The notes beneath the pieces were generated by a model. It did no database searches. It saw nothing but the letters and a program-made list of their open reading frames with translations, and was not told where the DNA came from. From Symbiodinium natans (lineage: Eukaryota > Sar > Dinophyceae > Suessiales > Symbiodiniaceae): a DNA stretch of 57,500 nt. Position 1 is the stretch's first letter. Each line of letters opens with the position of its first letter. Shown one piece after another: positions 30,016 through 43,365 of the stretch. The translations under genes and the position numbers were made by a program. The stretch is from contig CAJNDS010002175.1 in assembly GCA_905221605.1 (NCBI GenBank), forward strand, positions 235,001 to 292,500, written 5' to 3'.

Positions 30016-30148
30016 CCAACTAGCCACCCTCTCTACTACCCCCCTAGGTTCCCCCCATCATTAGGGCTATCTAAGGATAATTGAGCCTAATTTAGGTTAA
30101 CTAAGGAGGGAACCTAGGGGTAGTATAGCGGGGGGTTAGGGAAACCCA
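30008..30148. mobile_element. Fold-back element, TGGGTTTCCC ends
   Basis: TGGGTTTCCC at the left and GGGAAACCCA at the right, with inner inverted CTACTACCCCCCTAGGTTCC and GGAACCTAGGGGTAGTA: nearly the whole 141 bp can pair. A hairpin element distinct from its neighbour. Confidence 0.7.
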
Positions 30149-31175
30149 GGGGTATCAGGTTCCCAAGTTTAGGGCTTTTGAGGGCTTAAGGGGGAATCAG
30201 GGCGTTTTTCGATGCAAGGGTGTGTCATAGCGGTGTAGGGTTTAAGGTTTCTGGTTTAGGGTTTGGCGTGCAATTCGGCCTTGGATTCGGAAGTAACTAA
30301 CTAGGATGGCCCCTAAACCCCTCTGAAGAAAATTCCTACACGTAATCCTCTTAAACCCGCAAAGGGAAAACATAAGACTTCCCAAGGGCCTTGGTCTGCG
30401 TAACGGAGGTCCCAATTTAAGGGTTTGGTGTGTAGGGATTATAAGGTTTATGGGTTCATGGGATTTAGAGCTTAGAAGGCCCAGAGTGTTTATGGGGTTT
30501 TTGGGGTTTAGAAGGTTTATTTGGGGCCCTGCTGCGCTTCGTTGGGACTGGAATTGAAGCCGTCCTTGTCGAGAGCCGTTGCCAAAGAGGCCTCAGGGTT
30601 TGGGGTTTGGGGTTTAGGGCTTGGGTTGTTTTTGACAGGGCTAACACTACAGTTGATGACAAAATCCTGCATCAGCTTCTTCACAACCCAACCCCCTTAC
30701 CACCCTTAATTTTATCATTGATACAGAGTCCAGTCCCCACAAACCCATGACCCCAGACACCCAAGCAACATTGAAATTAAGGGGGTGCGCAGGGGATTTC
30801 TATCATGCAAGTTGATGTGTGGATGGCTGGGGTCATGCAGGGATTTCTATCATCCACCATAGGACCTGGAAACTGACCCCTGCAGCTACAGGGAGAGGGA
30901 TCACTGGGAGGACCTTCCCTGTAGACCCTGAACCCTCAACTCTGAAAAACAAAAACGGCCCTGCACTAAACCGAGGTTGCAGGTCTCAGACAACCTTTCG
31001 TTTTTAGGTTTTTAGGTTTAAGTTTCGGGGCTAGGGTCGGTTGAGGGTTGCAGGGGCTTACCAGGAGGGGCGCTCTTACTATCGCGTCTTTGACTGAGGT
31101 GCGACACCTTGACTCTAGACGCTATAGCGCTATACTCGTAAACAAGAGGGGGGGGAGGGGGGGGGGGGGGGGGTG

Positions 31176-31203
31176 TGAGCAAAACCGGGTCTATTTAGAA
31201 GCT
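31176..31203 (+). repeat. Left inverted arm of the 13.8-kb block
   Basis: TGAGCAAAACCGGGTCTATTTAGAAGCT, in which 26 of 28 bases match the complement of 44970-44997. G-runs lie just outside both arms. A third, internal copy (GCTTCTAAATAGACCC, 31265-31280) makes a small local hairpin with the left arm. Confidence 0.8.
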
Positions 31204-31304
31204 GGGGCTTGTGATTTATAATACAGGTCCATATACCTAAATGTAATAAACCTAGAAGAGCACGGCTTCTAAATAGACCCTACGGTCGGATTTCAAAAGG
31301 ACGT

Positions 31305-34135
31305 TGGCAGAAATTAATAATTTTAATAATTTTAATAATTTTAATAATTTTAATAATTTTAATAATTTTAATAATTTTAATAATTTTAATATTTTTAATA
31401 ATCCTGAGAGGCTCCCGGAAAATTAAAATTATTAACAATATTAAAATTATTAAAATTATTAATTTCTGCCCTGAGAGGCTCCCGGAAAATTAAAATTATT
31501 AAAATTATTAAATTATTAAAATTATTAAAATTATTAATTTCTGCCATGAGAGGCTCCCGGAAAATTAAAATCATTAAAATTATTAAAATTATTAAGATTA
31601 TTAAAATTATTAAAAATATTAAAATTATTAATTTCTGCCCTGAGAGGCTCCCGGAAAATTAAAATTATTAAAATTATTAAAATTATTAAAATTATTAAAA
31701 TTATTAAAACTATTAAAATTATTAATTTCTGCCCTGAGAGGCTCCCGGAAAATTAAAATTATTAAAATTATTAAAAATTATTAAAATTATTAAAATTATT
31801 AATTTCTGCCCTGAGAGGCTCCCCGAAAATTAAAATTATTAAAATTATTAAAATTATTAAAATTATTAAAATTATTAAAATTATTAAAATTATTAAAATT
31901 ATTAAAATTATTAATTTCTGCTCTGAGAGGCTCCCGGAAAATTAAAATTATTAAAATTATTAAATTATAAAAACTATTAAAATCATTAAACTTATTAATT
32001 TCTGCCCTGGGAGGCTCCCGGAAAATTAAAATTATTAAAATTATTAAAATTATTAAAATTATTAAAATTATTAAAATTATTAAAATTATTAAAATTATAA
32101 ATTTCTGCCCTGAGAGGCTCCCGGAAAATTAAAATTATTAAAATTATTAAAATTATTAAAATTATTAAAATTATTAAAATTATTAAAATTATTAAAAATA
32201 TTAAAATTATTAATTTCTGCCCTGACAGGCTCCCGGAAAATTAAAATTATTAAAATTATTAAAATTACTAAAATTATTAAAATTATTAAAAATTTTAATT
32301 TCTGCCCTGACAGGCTCCCGGAAAATTAAAATTATTAAAATTATTAAAATTATTAAAATTATTAAAATTATTAAAATTATTAAAATTATTCATTTCTGCC
32401 CTGAGAGGCTCGCGGAAAATTAAAATTATTAAAATTATTAAAATTATTAAAATTATTAAAATTATTAAAATTTTTGAAATTATTAAAATTATTAAAATTT
32501 TAATTATTAATGGTTTCATAATTTTAATAATTTTAACAATTTTAATAATTTTAATAATTTTAATAATTTTAACAATTTTAATTTTCCGGGAGCCTCTCAG
32601 GGCAGAAATTAATAATTTTAATAATTTTAATAATTTTAATAGTTTTAATAATTTTAATTTTCGGGGAGCCTCTCAGGGCAGAAATTAATAATTTTAAAAA
32701 TTTTAATAATTTTTAATAATTTTAATAATTTTAATTTTCCGGGAGCCTCTCAGGGCAGAAATTAATAATTTTAATAATTTTAATAATTTTAATAATTTTA
32801 ATAATTTTAATAATTTTAATTTTCCGGGAGCCTGTCAGGACAGAAATTAATAATTTTAATATTTTTAATATTTTTTCTAATTTTAATTTTCAGGGAGCCC
32901 CTCAGGGCAGAAAATAAGAATTTTAATAATTTTAATAATTTTAATAATTTTAATAATTTTAATAATTCTAATTTTCCGGGAGCCTCTCAGGGCAGAAATT
33001 AATAATTTTAATAATTTTAATAATTTTAATAATTTTAATAATTTTAATAATTTTAATAATTTTAATTTTCCGGGAGCCTCTCAAGGCAGAAATTAATAAT
33101 TTTAATAATTTTAATAATTTTAATATTTTTTCTAATTTTAATTTTCAGGGAGCCTCTCAGGGCAGAAAATAACAATTTTAATAATTTTAATAATTTTAAT
33201 AATTTTAATAATTTTAATAATTTTAATAATTTTAATAATTTTTAACAATTTTAATAATTTTAATAATTTTAATTTTCGGGGAGCCTCTCAGGGCAGAAAT
33301 TAATAATTTTAATAATTTTAATAATTTTAATAATTTTTAATAATTTTAATAATTTTTAATAATTTTAATAATTTTAATTTTCCGGGAGCCTCTCAGGGCA
33401 GAAATTAATAATTTTAATAATTTTAATAATTTTAATAATTTTAATAATTTTATTAATTTTAATAATTTTAATTTTCGGGGAGCCTCTCAGGGCAGAAATT
33501 AATAATTTTAATAATTTTAATAATTTTTCATAATTTTAATAATTTTAATTTTCCGGGAGCCTCTCAGGGCAGAAATTAATAATTCTAATAATTTTAATAA
33601 TTTTAATTTTCCGGGAGCCTCTCAGGGCAGACATTAATAATTTTAATAATTTTAATATTTTTTCTAATTTTAATTTTCAGGGAGCCTCTCAGGGCAGAAA
33701 ATAATAATTTTAATAATTTTAATAATTTTAATAATTTTAATAATTTTAATTTTCCGGGAGCCTCTCAGGGCAGAAATTAATAATTTTAATAATTTTAATA
33801 ATTTTAATAGTTTTAATAATTTTTAATAATTTTAATAATTTTAATAATTTTAATTTTCCGGGAGCCTGTCAGGGCAGAAATTAATAATTTTCATAATTTT
33901 AATATTTTTCTAATTTTAATTTTCAGGGAGCCTCTCAGGGCAGAAAAGAATAATTTTAATAATTTTAATAATTTAATAATTTTAATAATTTTAATAATTT
34001 TAATATTTTTCCGGGAGCCTCTCAGGGCAGAAATAATTTTAATAATTTCCATACTTTTAATAATTTTAATAATGTTAATTTTCCGGGAGCCTCTCAGGGC
34101 AGAAATAATTTTAATAATTTTAATAATTTTAAATG
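31305..34135. repeat. AT-rich inverted minisatellite
   Basis: Blocks of a 9-bp microrepeat (AAAATTATT; TTTTAATAA on the other strand) alternate with a conserved GC-rich core, CCTGAGAGGCTCCCGG plus AATTTCTGCC. There are 12 cores in one orientation between 31401 and 32410, then 19 in the opposite orientation from 32585 to 34100, with the switch near 32500; a half unit at the far left is also reversed. The flanking A/T blocks vary in length while the core is kept, with small variants (CTCCCCG, GACAGGC, TCAGGGAGC). The arms could pair as a hairpin of more than 1 kb. No genes. Confidence 0.95.
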
Positions 34136-34367
34136 TACTTTTTTAGCTTAGAATCAGTAAAAACTGAAAATTTGCTCAAAGAATCCTACAACATAGTAAA
34201 AAATCGCAAAAATTGACCAATTTGGGGGCCCGTGTAGTATAAAATCAAATAAAAAACGGTACGTGAGAATGCCTTCAGATGCAGGAGAAAAGAGTACCCA
34301 GAAACCGCGGTATCATCTCCAAAAAATGACAAAAACACACCGTACTCTCCTACGCGATCCTACGCGC
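34136..34367. other. Unique spacer between the two satellite blocks
   Basis: About 230 bp of AT-rich unique sequence between the minisatellite and the tandem array. No open frame, repeat or recognisable signal. The last part (CGCGATCCTACGCGCTATCC) joins the first 2.24-kb unit abruptly. Confidence 0.6.
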
Positions 34368-37300
34368 TATCCTGCATTCCTTCCTCTTTGTCTTTGGTTC
34401 GGAAAAGAAAGGAACGGCTACCAGCCTCCCTCCCGACTTACATCTTTACATTCTCTTGTTTCGTCCTGCTCACCCGGAAAGAAGGTCTGCCTCCAGTCTT
34501 TCTTCGCCTCCCTGCTCACTATTATGAGTTCCTTTCACTTCTCTTCTGTTGCTTACATTCTTCTCAAAAGTGTGAAAGGTGCGGGGGACATCCCTTTCAC
34601 TTTGTCTCTTCTGGGGAAATTCCCAATTGCAGTAGGCTCTCTCTCCTTGTCTTTGTTCTGTGTTCATATAGGGAATGAAGATAGAAGATGAATAAATAAG
34701 AAAGAATCATGTCTATAATGTCCTCTATCCGTGTCTCTTGTGATTTCTTCATTTCCTATCTCTGCAGATTCTTCAAAATGGAAGGCGGACTTCTTCCTCC
34801 AACCAAAAGCGACCTTCTCAAAAAGAAGACAAGAGACGAACATCAATCACCGGAACCTGACTCCTAATCTCCTGTGTTTCCTTGCCTCTTTCCTCGCTAT
34901 TCTCTCTTCCTTTCTTCTTTCCCGGTGCTTACATTCCCATCAACATGAAAATTGAGGGGGCAGCGCATCCCTTTCCTTTCCCCATCAAAGAAAGGCTGCC
35001 TTCCTATCCGCGTATGTTCTTCCCTCTTCCTTCCGAAAAGACTATAAGAGGTAGGGGTAAACAGAATGAAAGAGGAGTCTCCTGTTGCTTTCCGACTACC
35101 TTCTCACCACACAAAGGAACCTTCCCACTCTTCCCTACTTTCTTTCTTTTATCTTTTTGCACTTTACGGTTCCCGCTGAGAAAATGAGACGTTTCCCACT
35201 GAGAAAATGAGACAATGATGACAATAAGGAAAAAAGATCACCTGCCTGTATTTTCAGACCTGTCCGCTGCATCTTTTCCCTTTACATCGCAGATTGAAGG
35301 AAAGCAAAAAAGTCAGAGGGAAGAATCCCTTTCCCTACCTTTCCCAGTACATTCCTTGTGCTTTCCATGTTCTTTGGAATTGCTTTGTTCTTCAGCAAGG
35401 AAAAGCGCAACTTCCATCTCAATTTCATGTTTCCATTTCTCCGATGTCTTTTTCATTCAAGAAGCAAGCGGAGGGGCTGCCTCCTGTGTTTCCTTGCCTC
35501 TTTCCTCGCTATTCTCTTTTCCTTTCTCTTCTCTCTTGGTGCTTACATTCTTATGAAAAACGTGACAGTTGTGGGGGCATCCCTTTCGCTTTCTCTCTTC
35601 TGGGGAAATTCCCAATTGCAGGGGGCTCTCTCTCCTTGTCTGTCTTCTTTTCTCATACATAGGGAAAGGAGAAAGAAGATGAAGAACTAGGAAAGAATCA
35701 TTTCCACACATTCCTCTATTCCTACTGTCCGGAGATTGGCAAGCTTTCGGAAGCTCTGGTCTCTAGTCACGCCTGACCAAAGTCAACTTCCCGTGCGTGA
35801 GGGCCATATGTGAGGGGCCAGGAGGGGGGCAGAAAGTCCGGAATATGGTAGTGTTTCGAGTTTCAAATTCGTTTCCATAGTTTCAAATTAGTCTCAAGTC
35901 AGTTTCAAATTAGTTTCAAAATCCAGTTGAAATATCGCTGTTAAGGAGGAGCTGCAATTTCTGTCCGCGCTTGTTGAAAACCAGAACCTCTAGAGATTCC
36001 TGCATTTTTTGCAATTGCGCGTAGAAAAACGCAGTTTCCCCTTAACAACGAATTCGCAACTGGATTTTGAAACTGTTTTGCAACTAGTCTGAAACTACAG
36101 AAACGAATTTGAAACTTGAAGAACGCAGCATTTCTGCTCCCTGGCGCTTGGCCACGCCCAAGCAAGAGGAGGCTAGAAGCCGCGGCTCGCGAAACCAGCA
36201 ACAACTCTTGCCAAGGCAGCCACGCAATCACAAGTCAGTATCTGAGACTGTGTCTCTTCTGAGTTGTTCTATTCCTTTCTCTGCATCCTTTCTTCTTCTC
36301 ACTTGTCCTTTCACTTTTCTTTTGTCTCTTCTCACTCCAACCAAAAGGGAAATCGCAAGGGAGTCATATAGGGAAAGGAGACAACGTGAAGAAATAAGAA
36401 AGAATCATTTCCATATTGTCCCCTATTCCTGTCTCTAAATCTGCAGATTTTTCAGAATGGAAGGAGGGCTTCTTTCTCCCTCTCACTTTTCCTTTCGCTT
36501 TTTTTTATATTTTCTCACTCCAACCAAGAAGACAAGGGAGAGGGGTGAGAGATAGAACGCCCTTTACTTCTCAAAACATAGAGAGGTGACGAAAATCAAT
36601 CACGGAAACCTATCCTGCCTTCCTTCCTCTTTGTCTTTGGTTCGGAAAAGAAAGGAACGGCTACCAGCCTCCCTCCCGACTTACATCTTTACATTCTCTT
36701 GTTTCGTCCTGCTCAACCGGAAAGAAGGTCTGCCTCCAGTCTTTCCTCGCCTCCCTGCTCGCTATTATGAGTTCCTTTCTCTTCTCTTCTGTTGCTTACA
36801 TTCTTCTCAAAAGTGTGAAAGGTGCGGGGGACATCCCTTTCACTTTGTCTCTTCTGGGGAAATTCCCAATTGCAGGAGGCTCTCTCTCCTTGTCTTTGTT
36901 CTGTGTTCATATAGGGAATGAAGGTAGAAGATGAATAAATAAAACAGAATCAAGTCTATAATGTCCTCTATCCGTGTCTCTTGTGATTTCTTCAATTCCT
37001 ATCTCTGCAGATTCTTCAAAATGGAAGGCGGACTTCTTCCTCCAACCAAAAGCGACCTTCTCAAAAAGAAGACAAGAGACGAACATCAATCACCGGAACC
37101 TGACTCCTAATCTCCTGTGTTTCCTTGCCTCTTTCCTCGCTATTCTCTCTTCCTTTCTTCTCTCCCGTTGCTTACATTCCCATCAACATGAAAATTGAGG
37201 GGGCAGCGCATCCCTTTCCTTTCCCCATCAAAGAAAGGCTGCCTTCCTATCCGCGTATGTTCTTCCCTCTTCCTTCCGAAAAGACTATAAGAGGTAGGGG

Positions 37301-40300
37301 TAAACAGAATGAGAGGAGTCTCCTGTTGCTTTCCGACTACCTTCTCACCACAAAAAGGAACCTTCCCACTCTTCCCTACTTTCTTTCTTTTATCTTTTTG
37401 CACTTTACGTTTCCCGCTGAGAAAATGAAACGTTTCCCACTGAGAAAAAGAGACAATGATGACAATAAGGAAAAAAAGATCACCTGCCTGTATTTTCAGA
37501 CCTGTCCGCTGCATCTTTTCCCTTTACATCGCAGATTGAAGGAAAGCAAAAAAAGGGAAGAATCCCTTTCCCTACCTTTCCCAGTTCAGTCCTTGTGCTT
37601 TCCATGTTCTTTGGAATCGCTTTGTTCTTCAGCAAGGAAAAGCGCAACTTCCCTCTCAATTTCATGTTTCCATTTCTCCGATGTCTTTTTCATTCAAGAA
37701 GCAAGCGGAGGGGCTGCCTCCTGTGTTTCCTTGCCTCTTTCCTCGCTATTCTCTTTTCCTTTCTCTTCTCTCTTGGTGCTTACATTCTTATGAAAAACGT
37801 GAAAGTTGTGGGGGCATCCCTTTCGCTTTCTCTCTTCTGGGGAAATTCCCAATTGCAGGGGGCTCTCTCTCCTTGTCTGTCTTCTTTTCTCATACATAGG
37901 GAAAGGAGAAAGAAGATGAAGAACTAGGAAAGAATCATTTCCACACATTCCTCTATTCCTACTGTCCGGAGATTGGCAAGCTTTCGGAAGCTCTGGTCTC
38001 TAGTCACGCCTGACCAAAGTCAACTTCCCGTGCGTGAGGGCCATATGGGAGGGGCCAGGAGGGGGGCAGAAAGTCCGGAATATGGTAGTGTTTCGAGTTT
38101 CAAAATCGTTTCCATAGTTTCAAATTAGTCTCAAGTCAGTTTCAAACTAGTTTCAAAATCCAGTTGAAATATCGCTGTTAAGGAGGAGCTGCAATTTCTG
38201 TCCGCGCTTGTTGAAAACCAGAACTTCTGCATGTTTTGCAATTGCGCGTAGAAAAACGCAGTTTCCCCTTAACAACGAATTCGCAACTGGATTTTGAAAC
38301 TGTTTTGCAACTAGTCTGAAACTACAGAAACGAATTTGAAACTTGAAGAACGCAGCATTTCTGCTCCCTGGCGCTTGGCCACGCCCAAGCAAGAGGAGGC
38401 TAGAAGCCGCGGCTCGCGAAACCAGCAACAACTCTTGCCAAGGCAGCCACGCAATCACAAGTCAGTATCTGAGACTGTGTCTCTTCTGAGTTGTTCTATT
38501 CCTTTCTCTGCATCCTTTCTTCTTCTCACTTGTCCTTTCACTTTTCTTTTGTCTCTTCTCACTCCAACCAAAAGGGAAATCGCAAGGGAGTCATATAGGG
38601 AAAGGAGACAACGTGAAGAAATAAGAAAGAATCATTTCCATATTGTCCCCTATTCCTGTCTCTAAATCTGCAGATTTTTCAGAATGGAAGGAGGGCTTCT
38701 TTCTCTCTCTCACTTTTCCTTTCGCTTTTCTTTATATTTTCTCACTCCAAGCAAGCAGACAAGGGAGACGGGTGAGACATAGAACGCCCTTTACCTTCTC
38801 AAAACATAGAGAGGTGACGAAAATCAATCACGGAAACCTATCCTGCCTTCCTTCCTCTTTGTCTTTGGTTCGGAAAAGAAAGGAACGGCTACCAGCCTCC
38901 CTCCCGACTTACATCTTTACATTCTCTTGTTTCGTCCTGCTCAACCAGAAAGAAGGTCTGCCTCCAGTCTTTCCTCGCCTCCCTGCTCACTATTATGAGT
39001 TCCTTTCACTTCTCTTCTGTTGCTTACATTCTTCTCAAAAGTGTGAAAGGTGCGGGGGACATCCCTTTCACTTTGTCTCTTCTGGGGAAATTCCCAATTG
39101 CAGGAGGCTCTCTCTCCTTGTCTTTGTTCTGTGTTCATATAGGGAATGAAGATAGAAGATGAATAAATAAGAAAGAATCAAGTCTATAATGTCCTCTATC
39201 CGTGTCTCTTGTGATTTCTTCCGTTCCTATCTCTGCAGATTCTTCAAAATGGAAGGCGGACTTCTTCCTCCAACCAAAAGCGACCTTCTCAAAAAGAAGA
39301 CAAGAGACGAACATCAATCACCGGAACCTGACTCCTAATCTCCTGTGTTTCCTTGCCTCTTTCCTCGCTATTCTCTCTTCCTTTCTTCTCTCCCGGTGCT
39401 TACATTCCCATCAACATGAAAATTGAGGGGGCAGCGCATCCCTTTCCTTTCCCCATCAAAGAAAGGCTGCCTTCCTATCCGCGTATGTTCTTCTTCCTTC
39501 CGAAAAGACTATAAGAGGTAGGGGTAAACAGAATGAAAGAGGAGTCTCCTGTTGCTTTCCGACTACCTTCTCACCACAAAAAGGAACCTTCCCACTCTTC
39601 CCTACTTTCTTTCTTTTATCTTTTTGCACTTTACGTTTCCCGCTGAGAAAATGAGACGTTTCCCACTGAGAAAAAGAGACAATGATGACAATAAGGAAAA
39701 AAGATCACCTGCCTGTATTTTCAGACCTGTCCGCTGCATCTTTTCCCTTTACATCGCAGATTGAAGGAAAGCAAAAAAAGGGAAGAATCCCTTTCCCTAC
39801 CTTTCCCAGTACATTCCTTGTGCTTTCCATGTTCTTTGGAATTGCTTTGTTCTTCAGCAAGGAAAAGCGCAACTTCCCTCTCAATTTCATGTTTCCATTT
39901 CTCCGATGTCTTTTTCATTCAAGAAGCAAGCGGAGGGGCTGCCTCCTGTGTTTCCTTGCCTCTTTCCTCGCTATTCTCTTTTCCTTTCTCTTCTCTCTTG
40001 GTGCTTACATTCTTATGAAAAACGTGAAAGTTGTGGGGGCATCCCTTTCGCTTTCTCTCTTCTGGGGAAATTCCCAATTGCAGGGGGCTCTCTCTCCTTG
40101 TCTGTCTTCTTTTCTCATACATAGGGAAAGGAGAAAGAAGATGAAGAACTAGGAAAGAATCATTTCCACACATTCCTCTATTCCTACTGTCCGGAGATTG
40201 GCAAGCTTTCGGAAGCTCTGGTCTCTAGTCACGCCTGACCAAAGTCAACTTCCCGTGCGTGAGGGCCATATGTGAGGGGCCAGGAGGGGGGCAGAAAGTC

Positions 40301-43300
40301 CGGAATATGGTAGTGTTTCGAGTTTCAAAATCGTTTCCATAGTTTCAAATTAGTCTCAAGTCAGTTTCAAACTAGTTTCAAAATCCAGTTGAAATATCGC
40401 TGTTAAGGAGGAGCTGCAATTTCTGTCCGCGCTTGTTGAAAACCAGAACCTCTAGAGATTCCTGCATTTTTTGCAATTGCGCGTAGACAAACGCAGTTTC
40501 CCCTTAACAACGAATTCGCAACTGGATTTTGAAACTGTTTTGCAACTAGTCTGAAACTACAGAAACGAATTTGAAACTTGAAGAACGCAGCATTTCTGCT
40601 CCCTGGCGCTTGGCCACGCCCAAGCAAGAGGAGGCTAGAAGCCGCGGCTCGCGAAACCAGCAACAACTCTTGCCAAGGCAGCCACGCAATCACAAGTCAG
40701 TAAATTATCTTGTCTGAGACTGTGTCTCTTCTGAGTTGTTCTATTCCTTTCTCTGCATCCTTTCTTCTTCTCACTTGTCCTTTCACTTTTCTTTTGTCTC
40801 TTCTCACTCCAACCAAAAGGGAAATCGCAAGGGAGTCATATAGGGAAAGGAGACAACGTGAAGAAATAAGAAAGAATCATTTCCATATTGTCCCCTATTC
40901 CTGTCTCTAAATCTGCAGATTTTTCAGAATGGAAGGAGGGCTTCTTTCTCCCTCTCACTTTTCCTTTCGCTTTTTTTTATATTTTCTCACTCCAACCAAG
41001 AAGACAAGGGAGAGGGGTGAGAGATAGAACGCCCTTTACCTTCTCAAAACATAGAGAGGTGACGAAAATCAATCACGGAAACCTATCCTGCCTTCCTTCC
41101 TCTTTGTCTTTGGTTCGGAAAAGAAAGGAACGGCTACCAGCCTCCCTCCCGACTTACATCTTACATTCTCTTGTTTCGTCCTGCTCAACCGGAAAGAAGG
41201 TCTGCCTCCAGTCTTTCCTCGCCTCCCTGCTCACTATTATGAGTTCCTTTCTCTTCTCTTCTGTTGCTTACATTCTTCTCAAAAGTGTGAAAGGTGCGGG
41301 GGACATCCCTTTCACTTTGTCTCTTCTGGGGAAATTCCCAATTGCAGGAGGCTCTCTCTCCTTGTCTTTGTTCTGTGTTCATATAGGGAAAGAAGAAAGA
41401 AGATGAATGAATAAGAAAGAATCATGTCTATAATGTCCTCTATCCGTGTCTCTTGTGATTTCTTCAATTCCTATCTCTGCAGATTCTTCAAAATGGAAGG
41501 CGGACTTCTTCCTCCAACCAAAAGCGACCTTCTCAAAAAGAAGACAAGAGACGAACATCAATCACCGGAACCTGACTCCTAATCTCCTGTGTTTCCTTGC
41601 CTCTTTCCTCGCTATTCTCTCTTCCTTTCTTCTCTCCCGGTGCTTACATTCCCATCAACATGAAAATTGAGGGGGCAGCGCATCCCTTTCCTTTCCCCAT
41701 CAAAGAAAGGCTGCCTTCCTATCCGCGTATGTTCTTCCCTCTTCCTTCCGAAAAGACTATAAGAGGTAGGGGTAAACAGAATGAAAGAGGAGTCTCCTGT
41801 TGCTTTCCGACTACCTTCTCACCACAAAAAGGAACCTTCCCACTCTTCCCTACTTTCTTTCTTTTATCTTTTTGCACTTTACGTTTCCCGCTGAGAAAAT
41901 GAGACGTTTCCCACTGAGAAAAAGAGACAATGATGACAATAAGGAAAAAAGATCACCTGCCTGTATTTTCAGACCTGTCCGCTGCATCTTTTCCCTTTAC
42001 ATCGCAGATTGAAGGAAAGCAAAAAAAGGGAAGAATCCCTTTCCCTACCTTTCCCAGTTCATTCCTTGTGCTTTCCATGTTCTTTGGAATTGCTTTGTTC
42101 TTCAGCAAGGAAAAGCGCAACTTCCCTCTCAATTTCATGTTTCCATTTCTCCGATGTCTTTTTCATTCAAGAAGCAAGCGGAGGGGCTGCCTCCTGTGTT
42201 TCCTTGCCTCTTTCCTCGCTATTCTCTTTTCCTTTCTCTTCTCTCTTGGTGCTTACATTCTTATGAAAAACGTGAAAGTTGTGGGGGCATCCCTTTCGCT
42301 TTCTCTCTTCTGGGGAAATTCCCAATTGCAGGGGGCTCTCTCTCCTTGTCTGTCTTCTTTTCTCATACATAGGGAAAGGAGAAAGAAGATGAAGAACTAG
42401 GAAAGAATCATTTCCACACATTCCTCTATTCCTACTGTCCGGAGATTGGCAAGCTTTCGGAAGCTCTGGTCTCTAGTCACGCCTGACCAAAGTCAACTTC
42501 CCGTGCGTGAGGGCCATATGTGAGGGGCCAGGAGGGGGGCAGAAAGTCCGGAATATGGTAGTGTTTCGAGTTTCAAAATCGTTTCCATAGTTTCAAATTA
42601 GTCTCAAGTCAGTTTCAAACTAGTTTCAAAATCCAGTTGAAATATCGCTGTTAAGGAGGAGCTGCAATTTCTGTCCGCGCTTGTTGAAAACCAGAACTTC
42701 TGCATGTTTTGCAATTGCGCGTAGAAAAACGCAGTTTCCCCTTAACAACGATTTTGCAACTGGATTTTGAAACTATTTTGCAACTAGTCTGAAACTACAG
42801 AAACGAATTTGAAACTTGAAGAACGCAGCATTTCTGCTCCCTGGCGCTTGGCCACGCCCAAGCAAGAGGAGGCTAGAAGCTGCGGCTCGCGAAACACGCC
42901 TGGATCGAAAAGTGCACCTCCGACTTTCTTCCCAAAAGCCATTCCAGCAACAACTCTTGCCAAGGCAGCCACGCAATCACAAGTCAGCAAATTATCTTGT
43001 CTGAGACTGTGTCTCTTCTGAGTTTTTCTATTCCTATCTCTGCGTCCTTTCTCCTTCTCACTTTTCCTTTCACTTTTCTTTTGTCTCTTCTCACTCCAAC
43101 CAAAAGGGAAATCGCAAGGGAGTCATATAGGGAAAGGAGACAACGTGAAGAAATAAGAAAGAATCATTTCCATATTGTCCCCTATTCCTGTCTCTAAATC
43201 TGTAGATTTTTCAGAATGGAAGGAGGGCTTCTTTCTCCCTCTCACTTTTCCTTTCGCTTTTCTTTATATTTTCTCACTCCAACCAAAAAGACAAGGGAGA

Positions 43301-43365
43301 GAGGTGGGAGATATAAAGCCCTTTACCTTCCCAAAACAGAGAAAAGTGACGAGAATCAATCAGGG
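34368..43365. repeat. Four tandem units of about 2.24 kb
   Basis: Unit starts (at TATCCTGC): 34368, 36611, 38839, 41084; lengths 2243, 2228, 2245 and about 2280 bp, nearly identical. The + strand is pyrimidine-rich (CTTTCTTCCTTTCTCC). Each unit holds older internal sub-repeats, for example GGGGAAATTCCCAATTGCAG twice and a GGAAAGGAGA...AGAAAGAATCAT segment three times. Unit 4 carries about 51 extra bases at 42893-42945 that look deleted from units 1-3. Units 3 and 4 have AATTATCTTG before TCTGAGACTG and units 1 and 2 lack it, while units 1 and 3 share CTCTAGAGATTCC against 2 and 4. Open frames (60-222 codons) shift between units and are not conserved as proteins. Confidence 0.95.
35857..36120. 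repeat. Inverted repeat inside each 2.24-kb unit (unit 1 copy)
   Basis: GTTTCAAATTCGTTTCCATA... with CAAAATCCAGTTG and CTGTTAAGG at the left is answered by CCTTAACAACGAATTC, CAACTGGATTTTG and GAAACGAATTTGAAAC at the right: arms of about 80 bp around a loop of about 85 bp. Copies recur at about 38089-38345, 40313-40575 and 42560-42815. It may be an old fold-back insertion carried along when the unit was amplified. Confidence 0.8.

Larger units (their letters stand above)
24602..31175. repeat. Telomere-like mosaic, block 5
   Basis: Mostly CCCTAAA up to 25600 with many CCCCTAAA variants, then alternating strands (T 25705-25810, 26605-26665, 27030-27080; C 26110-26175, 26455-26510). A run of 15 C and 13 A sits at 26846-26872. 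Islands: 24640-24720 (KIRKFRQSVA before GTGAGT on +), 24885-24960, 25050-25130, 26520-26605, 27430-27551 (+ frame EKEADRWARSPAKAKRIP), 27960-28215 (80 codons open on +), 28620-28715, 29000-29220, 30510-30660 (minus frame LATALDKDGFNSSPNEAQ) and 30800-31010. Two copies of GGATTTCTATCAT lie near 30796 and 30840. None gives a full gene. Confidence 0.85.

Noticed and set aside
32295-32519. Minus-strand 74-codon frame in the AT satellite
   Set aside because: It is only Ile/Leu and Asn/Phe runs from the microrepeat.
31305-34135. CRISPR-like array (regular core with spacers)
   Set aside because: The spacers are the same AT microrepeat in every unit, the orientation flips in the middle, and the host looks eukaryotic.
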